In this document: positions 8,572 to 16,749 of the stretch, piece by piece
Numbering within the stretch: position 1 is the first letter of the stretch
Layout of the letters: the number at the start of each line of letters is the position of its first letter
Source of the DNA: Sphingosinicella xenopeptidilytica
Lineage (GTDB): Bacteria > Pseudomonadota > Alphaproteobacteria > Sphingomonadales > Sphingomonadaceae
Reading direction: 5' to 3'
Length of the DNA: 64,000 bases
Assembly: GCF_042676985.1 (NCBI RefSeq)
Contig: NZ_JBHTIK010000005.1
Location: 744,001-808,000, forward strand
Made by a program: the position numbers and the translations under genes
The notes under the pieces: generated by a model
Databases searched by the model: none
What the model saw: only the letters and a program-made list of their open reading frames with translations
Told to the model about the DNA's origin: nothing

Positions 8572-9234
8572 TCATTGGTGCTTGGAAAGGCCGTCGCTGA
8601 CGAATTCGGCGAGGATTTCGGCCGCCTTCTGCCATTCGATCGTCGCCGCATCGATGTTCATGATGCCGGCGAGCCGTCCGCCGTGCGTCTGCGGATAGAG
8701 ATAGACGCCGAGCACGACATTCATCGCGAAGAAGAAGGTCTGCTCGTCGAGCGTCGGCATGGCCCTGCGCATCAGCGCGATCAGCCGGCCGCGCACCGGG
8801 GTGACCAGCGGGCGCGTGATGGTGCGGGCTTCCTCGGATGGGTCGGCGAGCGCGCAGCAGTAGACAAGATAGCTCTTCCGGTTCTCGCCCGCCGTGCCGC
8901 TCCTGCCGAGCGCCGAGCCGAAGAAGGCCGCGACGATCTCGCGGATCGTCGGATCGCCCGCCTGTTCCAGCGCGTCGAAGCTGCTGTGCTGCGCCTGATG
9001 GATCGGATCGAAATGCCGCCGGAACACTTCCTCGAACAGGTGCCGCTTGCTCGTCCAGTTGCGGCTCAGCGAGGCGAGGCTGGTGCCCGCCTGCGCGGCG
9101 ATCGCCCGGATCGTGCAGCCGTCATAGCCGTGCGCGATGAACTGGTCGTCCGCGGCCTCCAGAAAGCGTTCGCGGCTCGACAGGTCGCCGCGCGGCGGCT
9201 CTTGTTTCATGGTCCCGGCTGCCTTTTCACGCAT
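8572..9234 (-). CDS. TetR-family transcriptional regulator, candidate regulator of the region 1 regulon
   Basis: Protein of 220 residues with an N-terminal TetR helix-turn-helix: RFLEAADDQFIAHGYDGCTI leads into IRAIAAQAGTSLASLSRNWTSK around residues 24-65. The C-terminal ligand domain is variable, as usual. Its start overlaps the end of the flavin reductase gene by 8 bases, so translation is probably coupled; an alternative ATG at 9210 would shorten it by 8 residues. Because it lies within an operon whose promoter carries the composite operator, autoregulation is likely. It is the only regulator gene in the first 18 kb and therefore the best candidate for binding all five operator copies. The effector may be the substrate or an aldehyde or acid intermediate. 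Confidence 0.85.
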   Translation of the reverse strand: MREKAAGTMKQEPPRGDLSSRERFLEAADDQFIAHGYDGCTIRAIAAQAGTSLASLSRNWTSKRHLFEEVFRRHFDPIHQAQHSSFDALEQAGDPTIREIVAAFFGSALGRSGTAGENRKSYLVYCCALADPSEEARTITRPLVTPVRGRLIALMRRAMPTLDEQTFFFAMNVVLGVYLYPQTHGGRLAGIMNIDAATIEWQKAAEILAEFVSDGLSKHQ

Positions 9235-9748
9235 TGACCGTCATTCCGCCATAGCGGCCGTCCACATAGACCAGCGCATCGGTCGAGGGTGCAAGCGCGA
9301 CATAGTCGACAAGGCCGCGAATGACCATATGGCTGCCGAAGGGCTCGGCCTTGTCGAGCGTGCAGACGACCCGCGCCAGCGCCGTTTCCAGCAGCGGAAT
9401 CCGGTCGTGCGCCGCCCAGCGGGCGTGGACGAAGCGCTCGCCGGCAGGCGCCGAAACGAACGCCTGACACGTCTCCTCATCCGCGCGCCCGAGGATGTTC
9501 ACGCCGAACCGGCGGCAGGCGAGGAGGGGGCGGCACAGCGAGGCATCCCGGTTGATCGCCAGCAGCAGCGAGGCCGGATCCATGCTCAGCGACATCAGCG
9601 CCGTCATCGCGATGCCGTAGCGCGCGCCCGCGTCATCGGCGGTGGTGACGAGCGCGACACCGCTCGCCAGACGCCGCATCGCCGCGCGAAACGACGCCGG
9701 TGTGTCGGTGTCCGCCATCGCGGCGCGGGCGCTTCCTGTTGCTGCCAT
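9227..9748 (-). CDS. Flavin reductase (HpaC-like), partner of the HpaB-like hydroxylase
   Basis: NAD(P)H:flavin oxidoreductase of 173 residues, supplying reduced FAD to the oxygenase encoded immediately upstream. The FMN-binding split-barrel is recognisable: FRAAMRRLASGVALVTT at the N-terminus, MTALMSLSMDPASLLLAIN about residues 55-75, FGVNIL near 95, and a C-terminal ALVYVDGRYG stretch. The ATG at 9748 is chosen because GGAG lies 6-7 bases upstream and it begins 22 bases after the stop of the hydroxylase gene. Order and spacing mirror hpaBC-type two-component monooxygenases. Confidence 0.87.
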   Translation of the reverse strand: MAATGSARAAMADTDTPASFRAAMRRLASGVALVTTADDAGARYGIAMTALMSLSMDPASLLLAINRDASLCRPLLACRRFGVNILGRADEETCQAFVSAPAGERFVHARWAAHDRIPLLETALARVVCTLDKAEPFGSHMVIRGLVDYVALAPSTDALVYVDGRYGGMTVNA

Positions 9749-9770
9749 TTGTGGCTCCGAACCGTTCGGC

Positions 9771-11219
9771 TCAGCCGGGCAGGATGCCGGATTTCTGCAT
9801 GAACTCGCGCACCTGGCCCCATTCGTGGTCGCGCTGCGCGACCATGTGGTCGCCGATGCGCGCGCGGCCCTGGCTGCCGAGATAGAACATCTCATACAGC
9901 TCGATGCGGCTGCCAAGCGCGGAGCCGGCGAAGTCCCACGCCGTGCGCATGATCCGCGCGCGGTCCTCCGCCGAAATGCCGTTCGCGCCGGGCAGATACT
10001 TGCGCAGCATGTCGCCGATCTCGGGATTCTCGAACAGTGCGAGCGAGGGCGTCGCCAGCAGGTTGTGCGATCCGAGCGCGCGGATGATCTCGTTCACGCG
10101 CGTCATCCATGTCGGCATCACGCAGCGCAGCACGGCGAGGTCCTTGTGCGGGAAGACGGCGCCCGCGCCCCAGTCGTGTGCGCGGTCCTCGGCGGCGTGC
10201 AGGACGGAGCGGGTGATCGAAAGATAGGCGTGCACCTCGCCCAGCAGCACGGCGACGTCGGGCCGCTTGTCGCTGTTCGAAACGCGGGCGATGCTGGTGC
10301 AGAGATCGTAGGCGAACTCCAGCTTCACCATGGCGCGGATCGCCGTCTGCTGCAGCGTGTTGCCGGGCGAAACGCCCTGCGTGATGCTGTTGTAGACGGC
10401 GAGGTCGCCCTCGCAGAACAGCCGCTCGTAGGGGACCTCGACATCGTCGAAGATCACGAAGGCGTCCTGCTCGTCGAAGCGCGAGGAGAAGGGCGCGTCC
10501 GCCACGCTGGCGTTGATGCCGTAGTGGTCGCGGCAGATCATGGTGACGCCCTTGGTCTTCACCGGCACGGAGAAGATCAGCGCATATTGCTCTGCGCCGC
10601 TCGGGATGGGGGCGGACGGGTAGACGTAGATCTCGTCCGCGATCGGGCCAAGCGTCGCCAGCACCTTGCCGCCGCGCACGATGATGCCGTTCTCGTTGCG
10701 GCCGACGACGCGCAGCGTGAGGTCGGAATTCATGCCCTCCAGATCGCCGGCGCCCTTGTCGATGTTGGCGTGGACGATCGTGTGCGTCATCGAAAGATCG
10801 CCGTCGATCACCTCGCGGTGGAAGCGGGCAAGCCGGTCGTGGTGGCAGGGGTCGCCGCGTTCCCACAGGTCGCGGCGCGCGGTATGGCCCGAAAGCACGA
10901 CGTTCACATAGTCGGGTGTGCGGCCCAGCATGCCGTAGGAATAGCGGGCGAGGCGTTCCAGCCCGCGCCGCCGCAGCTTCAGGTCGTCCTTGCTCCGGGG
11001 CAGCATCAGGCTGATGCTCATCTTCTCGCCGGCCCGCTCGGGGTCGTCGATCAGGCATTCGTCCGCATACGCGGTCTGCCAGTCGAAATAGCCGGCCATG
11101 CCGTCCAGCGAACCGGCGAGGCGCGGGTCCGTCGTCACGTCGATCCTGCTCTCTCCAAGCCAGACCGAACGGTCGTCGTCGAGCCCGGATTTATACTCTG
11201 TGCCTGTGCGAACTGCCAT
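9771..11219 (-). CDS. HpaB-like FADH2-dependent phenol hydroxylase (large component)
   Basis: Oxygenase component of a two-component monooxygenase (4-hydroxyphenylacetate 3-hydroxylase / chlorophenol hydroxylase family), 482 residues, expected to ortho-hydroxylate a phenol with FADH2 from the neighbouring reductase. The acyl-CoA-dehydrogenase-like fold is indicated by the long helical C-terminus, the mid-protein FVIFDDVEVPYERLF segment, and HTIVHANIDKG near residue 140. ATG 11219 is used because GGGAG precedes it by 8 bases; a farther ATG at 11273 lies within the operator region. It is the first gene of the operon with flavin reductase, TetR regulator and aldehyde dehydrogenase. Substrate is not decided by the sequence; 4-hydroxybenzoate- or hydroxystilbene-type phenols are possible. 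Confidence 0.85.
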   Translation of the reverse strand: MAVRTGTEYKSGLDDDRSVWLGESRIDVTTDPRLAGSLDGMAGYFDWQTAYADECLIDDPERAGEKMSISLMLPRSKDDLKLRRRGLERLARYSYGMLGRTPDYVNVVLSGHTARRDLWERGDPCHHDRLARFHREVIDGDLSMTHTIVHANIDKGAGDLEGMNSDLTLRVVGRNENGIIVRGGKVLATLGPIADEIYVYPSAPIPSGAEQYALIFSVPVKTKGVTMICRDHYGINASVADAPFSSRFDEQDAFVIFDDVEVPYERLFCEGDLAVYNSITQGVSPGNTLQQTAIRAMVKLEFAYDLCTSIARVSNSDKRPDVAVLLGEVHAYLSITRSVLHAAEDRAHDWGAGAVFPHKDLAVLRCVMPTWMTRVNEIIRALGSHNLLATPSLALFENPEIGDMLRKYLPGANGISAEDRARIMRTAWDFAGSALGSRIELYEMFYLGSQGRARIGDHMVAQRDHEWGQVREFMQKSGILPG

Positions 11220-11280
11220 GTGATCTACTCCCCGAATGAAAACACGTGTATTCACGATTCGCGTTTGGTGCAAATAGAAT

Positions 11281-11313
11281 ATAACGACGTTCTGTCAAAC
11301 AGAACGTCGTTGG
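11281..11313. promoter_or_regulatory. Composite operator 4, nearly symmetrical, upstream of the hydroxylase operon
   Basis: A perfect palindrome occupies 11283-11311: arm AACGACGTTCTGT, three-base centre CAA, then its exact complement. Within it GTTCT (11289-11293) and AGAAC (11301-11305) are 7 bases apart, and partly matching outer half-sites (ATAAC, GTTGG) lie 3 bases away on both sides. It is 62 bases upstream of the hydroxylase ATG at 11219. This is the most symmetrical member of the operator family. Confidence 0.78.
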
Positions 11314-11353
11314 GGAGTATGTTCGATTGACAGTGAGGGCATGTCAAAATAAA

Positions 11354-11378
11354 AGAACATCGTTCTGTCAAAAAGAAC
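11354..11378. promoter_or_regulatory. Composite operator 5, upstream of the MFS-led operon
   Basis: AGAAC (11354-11358), GTTCT (11362-11366) and AGAAC (11374-11378) repeat the N3/N7 spacing. It lies 83 bases upstream of the transporter ATG at 11461, in the same divergent region as operator 4, so one regulator could control both directions. Confidence 0.72.
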
Positions 11379-11460
11379 GACCGCCTTCCGATGCGGCGGA
11401 AGGGAAGCGCGTGCGGGCCTTGCGGGCCTTCATCCGACGGACTTGGGGAGGATTTTGGTT

Positions 11461-12741
11461 ATGAGTGAGGAGGGTCGCCCTTCCGTCGCGACGATGCGGC
11501 GCTATGCGTGGATGAACATCCTGACGGGATTTCTCGTGTGGGGCATCGCGCTCGCCGGCGTGTCGATGATGATGCCGATCATGTACGGTACGATCTCAAG
11601 CGACATGGGCTGGAGCGTCACGCAGACGACCAGCTTCATGGCCATCAAGTCGGCGGTGTCGGCGGTCGGCGGTCTCTTCGCCGGCGGCCTGATCGTGAAG
11701 TTCGGCTTGAAGCGCGTCTTCGTGCAGTCGGTCGTGGTGGTCGGCGTCGCCACCTTGCTTCTGTATTTCGTGCGCAACCTGCCCGTCTATTATCTGCTGG
11801 CGGCGCTGTCGGGCTTCGCGTCCATTCTCAGCCTCATCGCCGTGCAGGTGACGCTCGCCAAATGGTACTCGGCCAGTCTTGGCCGGATGACGGGCGTCGC
11901 GATGCTGGGCGGCGCGGCGGCGGGCGCCATCGTGCCGCTCGCTACCGCCTACGGGCTCACGCATTTCGGCTGGCACGCGACCTCGGCTTTCGCCGGCCTC
12001 GTCGTGCTCATCTTCGTCACGTCGGCCGCGATCTTCCTGTTCCGCGAAACGCCGGCCGCCTATGGCTACACGGCGGAGGAGCTTGATCCGGGTCCTGGCG
12101 GCGCCAGGGCCGCCGCGGTGGCCGCCGCCGATCCGGGGCCGGAATTCCGGGAGATCCTGAAGTCGCGGCAGTTCATCCTGCTCATCGTCGCCACCGCGCT
12201 TTCCGGCGCGATCAGCAACGGCATCAACGAATATATCCCGCTGTTCGTGGAGCGGCAGGCCAATCTCGGCGCGTACATGGCCGCGCTCGGCTTCACCATC
12301 GTCATCGTGCTGTCGGGGCTCGGCAAGATCCTGTTCGGCTGGGTGTTCGACCGGTTTTCCAGCAAGGGCGTCGCCGCCTGCTGGGCGCTGTGCGGCGTTG
12401 CCGTCCTCCTTGCCTTCCCGGTGTCGGGCTTCGCGACCTTCGTGCTGTTCACGTTCGTGCGCGGCCTCTCGCATGGCGGTGTCGTCGTGCAGGCGCCGGT
12501 GCTGGCGCGCCATCTTTACGGCGTGAAGCCGATCGCGCAGGTCATCGCCTTCCTGAACGCCTCCTTCCATCTGGGCGCGGCGGGCGGCATCTGGGCGATC
12601 GGGCTTGGCGTCGATCTCACCGGCGGCTTCACGATTCCGTTCATCGCGGTGGTGGTGACGGCGTTCGTGTGCGCGTTCATCGGCTTCGGTTTCGAGCCGA
12701 AATACTGGGCCGGCTACGCCGCGAAGCGTGCGCGTGTCTGA
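11461..12741 (+). CDS. Major facilitator superfamily transporter (OFA/aromatic-acid type)
   Basis: Inner-membrane secondary transporter of 426 residues with about 12 hydrophobic segments and a hydrophilic middle loop (around 205-225). It begins after a GGGAGG ribosome site 9 bases upstream of ATG 11461; the in-frame ATG at 11443 would place the ribosome site inside the gene. Motif-A-like sequence follows TM2 (GGLIVKFGLKRVF). It leads the plus-strand operon with the alkylphenol dehydrogenase, cytochrome c, Tat protein, GMC oxidoreductase and aldehyde dehydrogenase, so it probably moves the cluster's substrate or a phenolic acid across the inner membrane. Direction and ligand are not known. Confidence 0.85.
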   Translation: MSEEGRPSVATMRRYAWMNILTGFLVWGIALAGVSMMMPIMYGTISSDMGWSVTQTTSFMAIKSAVSAVGGLFAGGLIVKFGLKRVFVQSVVVVGVATLLLYFVRNLPVYYLLAALSGFASILSLIAVQVTLAKWYSASLGRMTGVAMLGGAAAGAIVPLATAYGLTHFGWHATSAFAGLVVLIFVTSAAIFLFRETPAAYGYTAEELDPGPGGARAAAVAAADPGPEFREILKSRQFILLIVATALSGAISNGINEYIPLFVERQANLGAYMAALGFTIVIVLSGLGKILFGWVFDRFSSKGVAACWALCGVAVLLAFPVSGFATFVLFTFVRGLSHGGVVVQAPVLARHLYGVKPIAQVIAFLNASFHLGAAGGIWAIGLGVDLTGGFTIPFIAVVVTAFVCAFIGFGFEPKYWAGYAAKRARV

Positions 12742-12759
12742 ATCGATCGGGAGGGCGGC

Positions 12760-14304
12760 ATGACATCCGTGGTTCCGCGACGGCTCGGCGAAGCTGCATT
12801 CGCCCGCGCGCTTGCTGCCTTCCGCTCCGTCGTCGGCAAGGACTGGGTGCTGGACGGCGACGAGGACCGGCAGGCCTATATCGATCCCTACGCGCTCGGC
12901 GACGGGCTCGATCATGATTGCTCGGCCGTCGTCGCCCCGGCCTCGGTCGAGGAGGTGCGAGCGATCGTGCGCGCCGCGAACACATTCAAGGTGCCGCTCT
13001 GGCCGGTCAGCCGCGGCAAGAACCTCGGCTACGGCGCCGCGTCGCCCACCGAGCGCGGCAACGTGATCCTCGATCTCGGCCGCATGAACCGGGTGCTCGA
13101 CGTAAACGAGAAGCAGGCGCACTGTCTGATCGAACCGGGCGTCAGCTTCTTCGATCTCTACGCGCACCTCGATGCGCGGAAGAGCCGCCTGTGGATGTCC
13201 ACCCCCGGCAACAGCTGGGGCAGCGTCATCGGCAACGCGCTCGATCGCGGTATCGGCTATACGCCCTACGGCGATCACTGCGAGCAGATTTGCGGTATCG
13301 AGGCGGTGCTGCCGGACGGCGATCTCCTGCGCACCGGCATGGGGGCGATGGAGGGCAGCGCGGGCTGGCACGCCTACAAATACGGCTACGGCCCGGGCTG
13401 GGACCAGATGTTCTTCCAGTCCAATTTCGGCATCGTCACCAAGGCAGGCGTCTGGCTTCAGCCCGAGCCGGAAATGACCGCGAAGATCGAGCTGGCGTTT
13501 CCGAAATTCGAAGACGCAGCATGGGCGATCGATATCCTTGCGGATCTCCGTCGCCGCGATGTCATCCAGCACAACATCGTGTTCGGCAACCCAGTTCGCG
13601 CCGCGTCGGTCGTATCGCAGCGCGCGGAATGGTACGAAGGCCCCGGCGCCATCCCGGACAAGGCGTGCGAGGCGATGATCGCGAAGCTCGGCATCGGCTG
13701 GTGGAACGCCAAGATCAACCTCTTCGGTCATGCGGCGACGGTGAAGGCCCATGTCGAACTGATCCGCGGCCTGTTCGAGCCGAGGCTCGGCCGCGAGCTG
13801 AATTTCGAACTCTGGCAGCAGGACGATCCACCCGACAGATCGGCGCGCGGCATCCCGACGACGATCGGCCTGCAGAGCGTGAACTGGTATGGTGGGCGCG
13901 GCGGGCATCTCAGCTTCGCGCCGGTGATGCCGTCCGATGGCGCGCTGATCCTCGACTATGCCCGCAAGGTGAAGGCCTATTACGAGCATGTCGGGCACGA
14001 TTATTATGCCAGCTTCACGATCGGCCGACGCCACGTCAACAACGTCAGCCTGATCCTCTACGACCGCGACGATCCCGAGATGGTGGCGCGGGTGGATGCG
14101 CTCTACCGTCATCTCGTCGCCGAGGCGGCGTCGCACGGTTTCGCGGAGTATCGCGGACACATCTCCTACATGGATATCATCGCCGCCACCTACGACTTCA
14201 ACAACGGCGCGCTGCGCCGGCTGAACGACAGGATCAAGGCCTGCCTCGATCCCAACAACATCATCGCGCCCGGCCGCAACGGCATCGGCACCAACCGCGC
14301 ATGA
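12760..14304 (+). CDS. FAD-linked oxidase of the vanillyl-alcohol oxidase / p-cresol methylhydroxylase family
   Basis: Flavoprotein of 514 residues that would dehydrogenate a para-alkylphenol to a quinone methide, giving after water addition an alcohol or ketone, or an alkenylphenol. The FAD-binding PP-loop reads PVSRGKNLGYGAASP (about residues 84-98), with GNVILDLGRMNRVL and the GNSWGSVIGNAL segment typical of the family. The adjacent cytochrome c makes the p-cresol methylhydroxylase arrangement more likely than an oxygen-using oxidase. By eye, the stretch corresponding to the FAD-linking His of vanillyl-alcohol oxidase reads RRHVNN rather than REMHH, so flavin attachment may differ. No signal peptide is seen. 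It could form or functionalise the side chain that the cleavage oxygenase then breaks; this is inference. Confidence 0.85.
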   Translation: MTSVVPRRLGEAAFARALAAFRSVVGKDWVLDGDEDRQAYIDPYALGDGLDHDCSAVVAPASVEEVRAIVRAANTFKVPLWPVSRGKNLGYGAASPTERGNVILDLGRMNRVLDVNEKQAHCLIEPGVSFFDLYAHLDARKSRLWMSTPGNSWGSVIGNALDRGIGYTPYGDHCEQICGIEAVLPDGDLLRTGMGAMEGSAGWHAYKYGYGPGWDQMFFQSNFGIVTKAGVWLQPEPEMTAKIELAFPKFEDAAWAIDILADLRRRDVIQHNIVFGNPVRAASVVSQRAEWYEGPGAIPDKACEAMIAKLGIGWWNAKINLFGHAATVKAHVELIRGLFEPRLGRELNFELWQQDDPPDRSARGIPTTIGLQSVNWYGGRGGHLSFAPVMPSDGALILDYARKVKAYYEHVGHDYYASFTIGRRHVNNVSLILYDRDDPEMVARVDALYRHLVAEAASHGFAEYRGHISYMDIIAATYDFNNGALRRLNDRIKACLDPNNIIAPGRNGIGTNRA

Positions 14305-14318
14305 GGAGAGGCAAGCCT

Positions 14319-14735
14319 GTGAACTTCTACGGTGGAAGGCGTGGCCGCGTGTTGCTCTCCTGTGCACTCGGCCTCGCCATCGTTGCCTGCGCGGGAAGCA
14401 GTGAGGAAGCGCCTGCGCAGACGCGGGAGCCGGCAAGGACACGCCAGTCCCAGGTGGTCCTTTTCGGGACGGCGTCGGCGGATGCCGGCGAACGCCTGTA
14501 CGGCAGTAAATGCGCCTTCTGCCACGTCGGCCGGAATACCGGCGCGATCATGCTCGGCCGCCGCCTCGGCAAGGACATGGCCGAACTCCACACGCGCACC
14601 GATCTCGACGCCGACTATGTGAAGGCCGTGGTCCGCAGCGGTATCGTGAACATGCCGCCTATCTCCAGAGTCGACGTGACCGACGAGGAGTTGGGCAAGA
14701 TCGCCGAGTATCTGACTCGGACGAAAAAGAAATGA
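14319..14735 (+). CDS. Mono-heme cytochrome c subunit, likely electron acceptor of the flavoprotein
   Basis: Small exported c-type cytochrome of 138 residues. The heme site is CAFCH (Cys65, Cys68, His69), and NMPPIS near residue 110 provides the Met ligand. The N-terminus has a hydrophobic segment ending in IVAC, a possible lipobox, so it may be anchored as a lipoprotein. The GTG at 14319 is chosen because AGGAGAG lies 8 bases upstream; an alternative ATG at 14301 overlaps the flavoprotein stop (ATGA) but has no ribosome site. In p-cresol methylhydroxylase the same gene pair encodes flavoprotein and cytochrome, so the two probably form one enzyme. Confidence 0.88.
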   Translation: MNFYGGRRGRVLLSCALGLAIVACAGSSEEAPAQTREPARTRQSQVVLFGTASADAGERLYGSKCAFCHVGRNTGAIMLGRRLGKDMAELHTRTDLDADYVKAVVRSGIVNMPPISRVDVTDEELGKIAEYLTRTKKK

Positions 14736-15100
14736 CTCCAAATCGCCGAACGCTGATTAAGGGTTTCGCAGCGCTACCGCTCGCGGGATTGGTGAACGGA
14801 GCGGCCGCTGCCGGCGGAATGCGTTTCGTGGTGGATATGCGGATGCCATCCGCGCCCGCGCTTGAAGCCCGCGCGCGCAGCCGGGGGTATGAGCTTGTCG
14901 ATCCGCGCGGCGAAATCGTCGCGCTGTTTCTGGGGCGGGGTGCCGGCTGGCTTGCATCGGGCACGCCTCTCATCGGCCTCACCGGCTACTCGGACATGCA
15001 CCTGATGCGCGATATCGCCCGGTCCGCCGGGCGATCCCTGCGCCATGTCGCGGCCCGGACCGCACCCTCCGGGCCGAGCGGATTTTTCTGGCGCGTCTGA
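14732..15100 (+). CDS. Small Tat-signal protein of unknown function
   Basis: 122-residue protein whose N-terminus, NRRTLIKG followed by a hydrophobic stretch to about residue 24, fits a twin-arginine export signal. I do not recognise the mature part, which is rich in Arg and Gly and has no Cys. It overlaps the cytochrome c gene by 4 bases (ATGA) and precedes the GMC gene, so it is probably coexpressed with the cytochrome-linked dehydrogenase. A role in assembly or stability of that enzyme in the periplasm is possible but not shown. Confidence 0.65.
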   Translation: MTPNRRTLIKGFAALPLAGLVNGAAAAGGMRFVVDMRMPSAPALEARARSRGYELVDPRGEIVALFLGRGAGWLASGTPLIGLTGYSDMHLMRDIARSAGRSLRHVAARTAPSGPSGFFWRV

Positions 15101-15128
15101 GCGCCGGCACAAGAAGGAATCTCCTAGC

Positions 15129-16739
15129 GTGAACGGTTCACAGTTCGACTTCATCATTGTGGGTGCCGGCTCGGCGGGCTCCGTGCTCGCCAATCGCCTG
15201 TCGGCGGACCCGGCCTGCCGGGTTTTGCTGCTCGAAGCGGGCGGCGAGGCGAACCATCCCTATGTGCAGATGCCGCTCGGCTTCCTGCAGGCGCTGCGCA
15301 ATCCCGATCTCACCTGGGCGTTCGCGTCGGAGCCTGAGGCTGCGGTCGATGGCAAGGTCTTTCCCCTGCCGCGTGGGCGGCTGCTCGGCGGTTCGTCGTC
15401 GATCAACGGCATGGTGCATTTTCGCGGGCATCCGAAGGATTTCGACGATTGGGCGGCGCTCGGCTGCGAGGGGTGGGGCTATGCCGACGTGCTGCCCTAT
15501 TTCAAGCGATCCGAGGATCACTGGACGGGCGGCAACGCATGGCGCGGGAAGAGCGGACCGATAGGTGTCGCGCCGGTCGACACGTCGCGCCTGATGGCGG
15601 AGGAGGTGCGGGCGTCCGCCGCACTCTGCGGCTTCGACTATAATCCGGACGCGGACGGCGCCTCCAACGAAGGCTGCGCGGATGTCCAGATCGCGATCCG
15701 GGACGGCCGGCGCTGCGGATCGGCGCGCGCCTACCTCGACGGTATCCGTCGTCGCCCCAATCTGGTGATTGCGACGCGCTCGCTCGTGCGGCGTATCCTG
15801 TTCGAAGGCCGGCGCGCCGTGGGCATCGAGTACGAGCGCGGCGGCGCCGTTCAGGCCGCGCGCGCGGATCGTGAGGTGATCCTCAGCGCGGGCGCCTATG
15901 GCTCGCCGCAATTGCTGATGCTGTCGGGCGTCGGCGACGGCGCCGCGCTGAAGGAACACGGCATCGATGTGGTGCACGATCTCGGCGGCGTCGGGCGCAA
16001 TCTTCAGGAGCATGTCCGCCTAGCGCACCAGTACGATGCAGCGCCGCCGCACAGCTTCGCGAAGGAACTCCGCTTCGATCGTGCAGCGCTTTCATTCCTT
16101 CGCTGGTATCTGATGGGCAAGGGCATGTTCGCCAACCAGATCGCCGCTGCCTGCATTCTCGCGCGCTCGGAAGAGGGGCTCGACCGGCCGGACCTGCAGA
16201 TCATGGTGAGCCCGGTTCGGGTCGACGCCAACATCTGGTTCCCCGGCTTCCGCGCGGCGAAGAAGGATTGCTTCTACAATTCGATCTGCCTGCTGCGGCC
16301 GGAAAGCCGGGGCGCGCTCACCCTGCGCGACAGCGATCCCCGCTCGTCGCCGCGCATCCAGCTCAATCTCCTTCAGCATGAGAACGACTGGGCGAAGCTG
16401 AAGAAGGGGCTCGCGCTCTCGCGTCGCATCTATTCGGCGGGGCCGCTCGCCAGCTACGTCGAGCGGGAAATTCTCCCCGGCGCCGACAGGCAGAGCGACG
16501 AGCAGCTCGACGCGATGAAGGCGGAGCTTGCGGGCGTCGTGCATCATCCGGTCGGCACCTGCGCGATGGGGAGGGGGCCGGACGCCGTGGTCGATCCTTC
16601 GCTTCGCGTCCACGGGATTGAAGGGCTTCGCATCGTCGACGCCTCGATCATGCCGTTGCTGGTGGGCGCCAACACCAATGCCGCCGCCGTCATGATCGGC
16701 GAGAAGGCGGCGGACGTCATTCTGCAAAAATCGGCCTGA
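15129..16739 (+). CDS. GMC-family FAD alcohol dehydrogenase (choline dehydrogenase-like)
   Basis: Flavoprotein of 536 residues oxidising an alcohol to an aldehyde. The Rossmann motif IIVGAGSAGSVLANRL begins at residue 9, LLEAGG follows, and GRLLGGSSSINGM (about 85) is the GMC signature. Near the C-terminus are the catalytic HHPVGTCAMG and the ANTNAAAVMIGEKAA segment, which carries Asn at the second catalytic position. The start is GTG 15129, with AAGGA 12-15 bases upstream and the Rossmann fold close behind. It is followed 10 bases later by an aldehyde dehydrogenase, so alcohol to aldehyde to acid is a coherent sequence, perhaps acting on the product of the alkylphenol-oxidising enzyme upstream. 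Confidence 0.88.
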   Translation: MNGSQFDFIIVGAGSAGSVLANRLSADPACRVLLLEAGGEANHPYVQMPLGFLQALRNPDLTWAFASEPEAAVDGKVFPLPRGRLLGGSSSINGMVHFRGHPKDFDDWAALGCEGWGYADVLPYFKRSEDHWTGGNAWRGKSGPIGVAPVDTSRLMAEEVRASAALCGFDYNPDADGASNEGCADVQIAIRDGRRCGSARAYLDGIRRRPNLVIATRSLVRRILFEGRRAVGIEYERGGAVQAARADREVILSAGAYGSPQLLMLSGVGDGAALKEHGIDVVHDLGGVGRNLQEHVRLAHQYDAAPPHSFAKELRFDRAALSFLRWYLMGKGMFANQIAAACILARSEEGLDRPDLQIMVSPVRVDANIWFPGFRAAKKDCFYNSICLLRPESRGALTLRDSDPRSSPRIQLNLLQHENDWAKLKKGLALSRRIYSAGPLASYVEREILPGADRQSDEQLDAMKAELAGVVHHPVGTCAMGRGPDAVVDPSLRVHGIEGLRIVDASIMPLLVGANTNAAAVMIGEKAADVILQKSA

Positions 16740-16749
16740 GGAGAGGGAA

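Noticed and set aside
11443..11460. Earlier start for the MFS transporter at 11443
   Set aside because: The GGGAGG ribosome site would lie inside the coding region; ATG 11461 is correctly spaced from it.
11596..14442. 948-codon open frame on the minus strand across the MFS and flavoprotein genes
   Set aside because: Spans two well-supported plus-strand genes, composition is typical of a shadow frame (His/Arg/Asp-rich), and there is no ribosome site.
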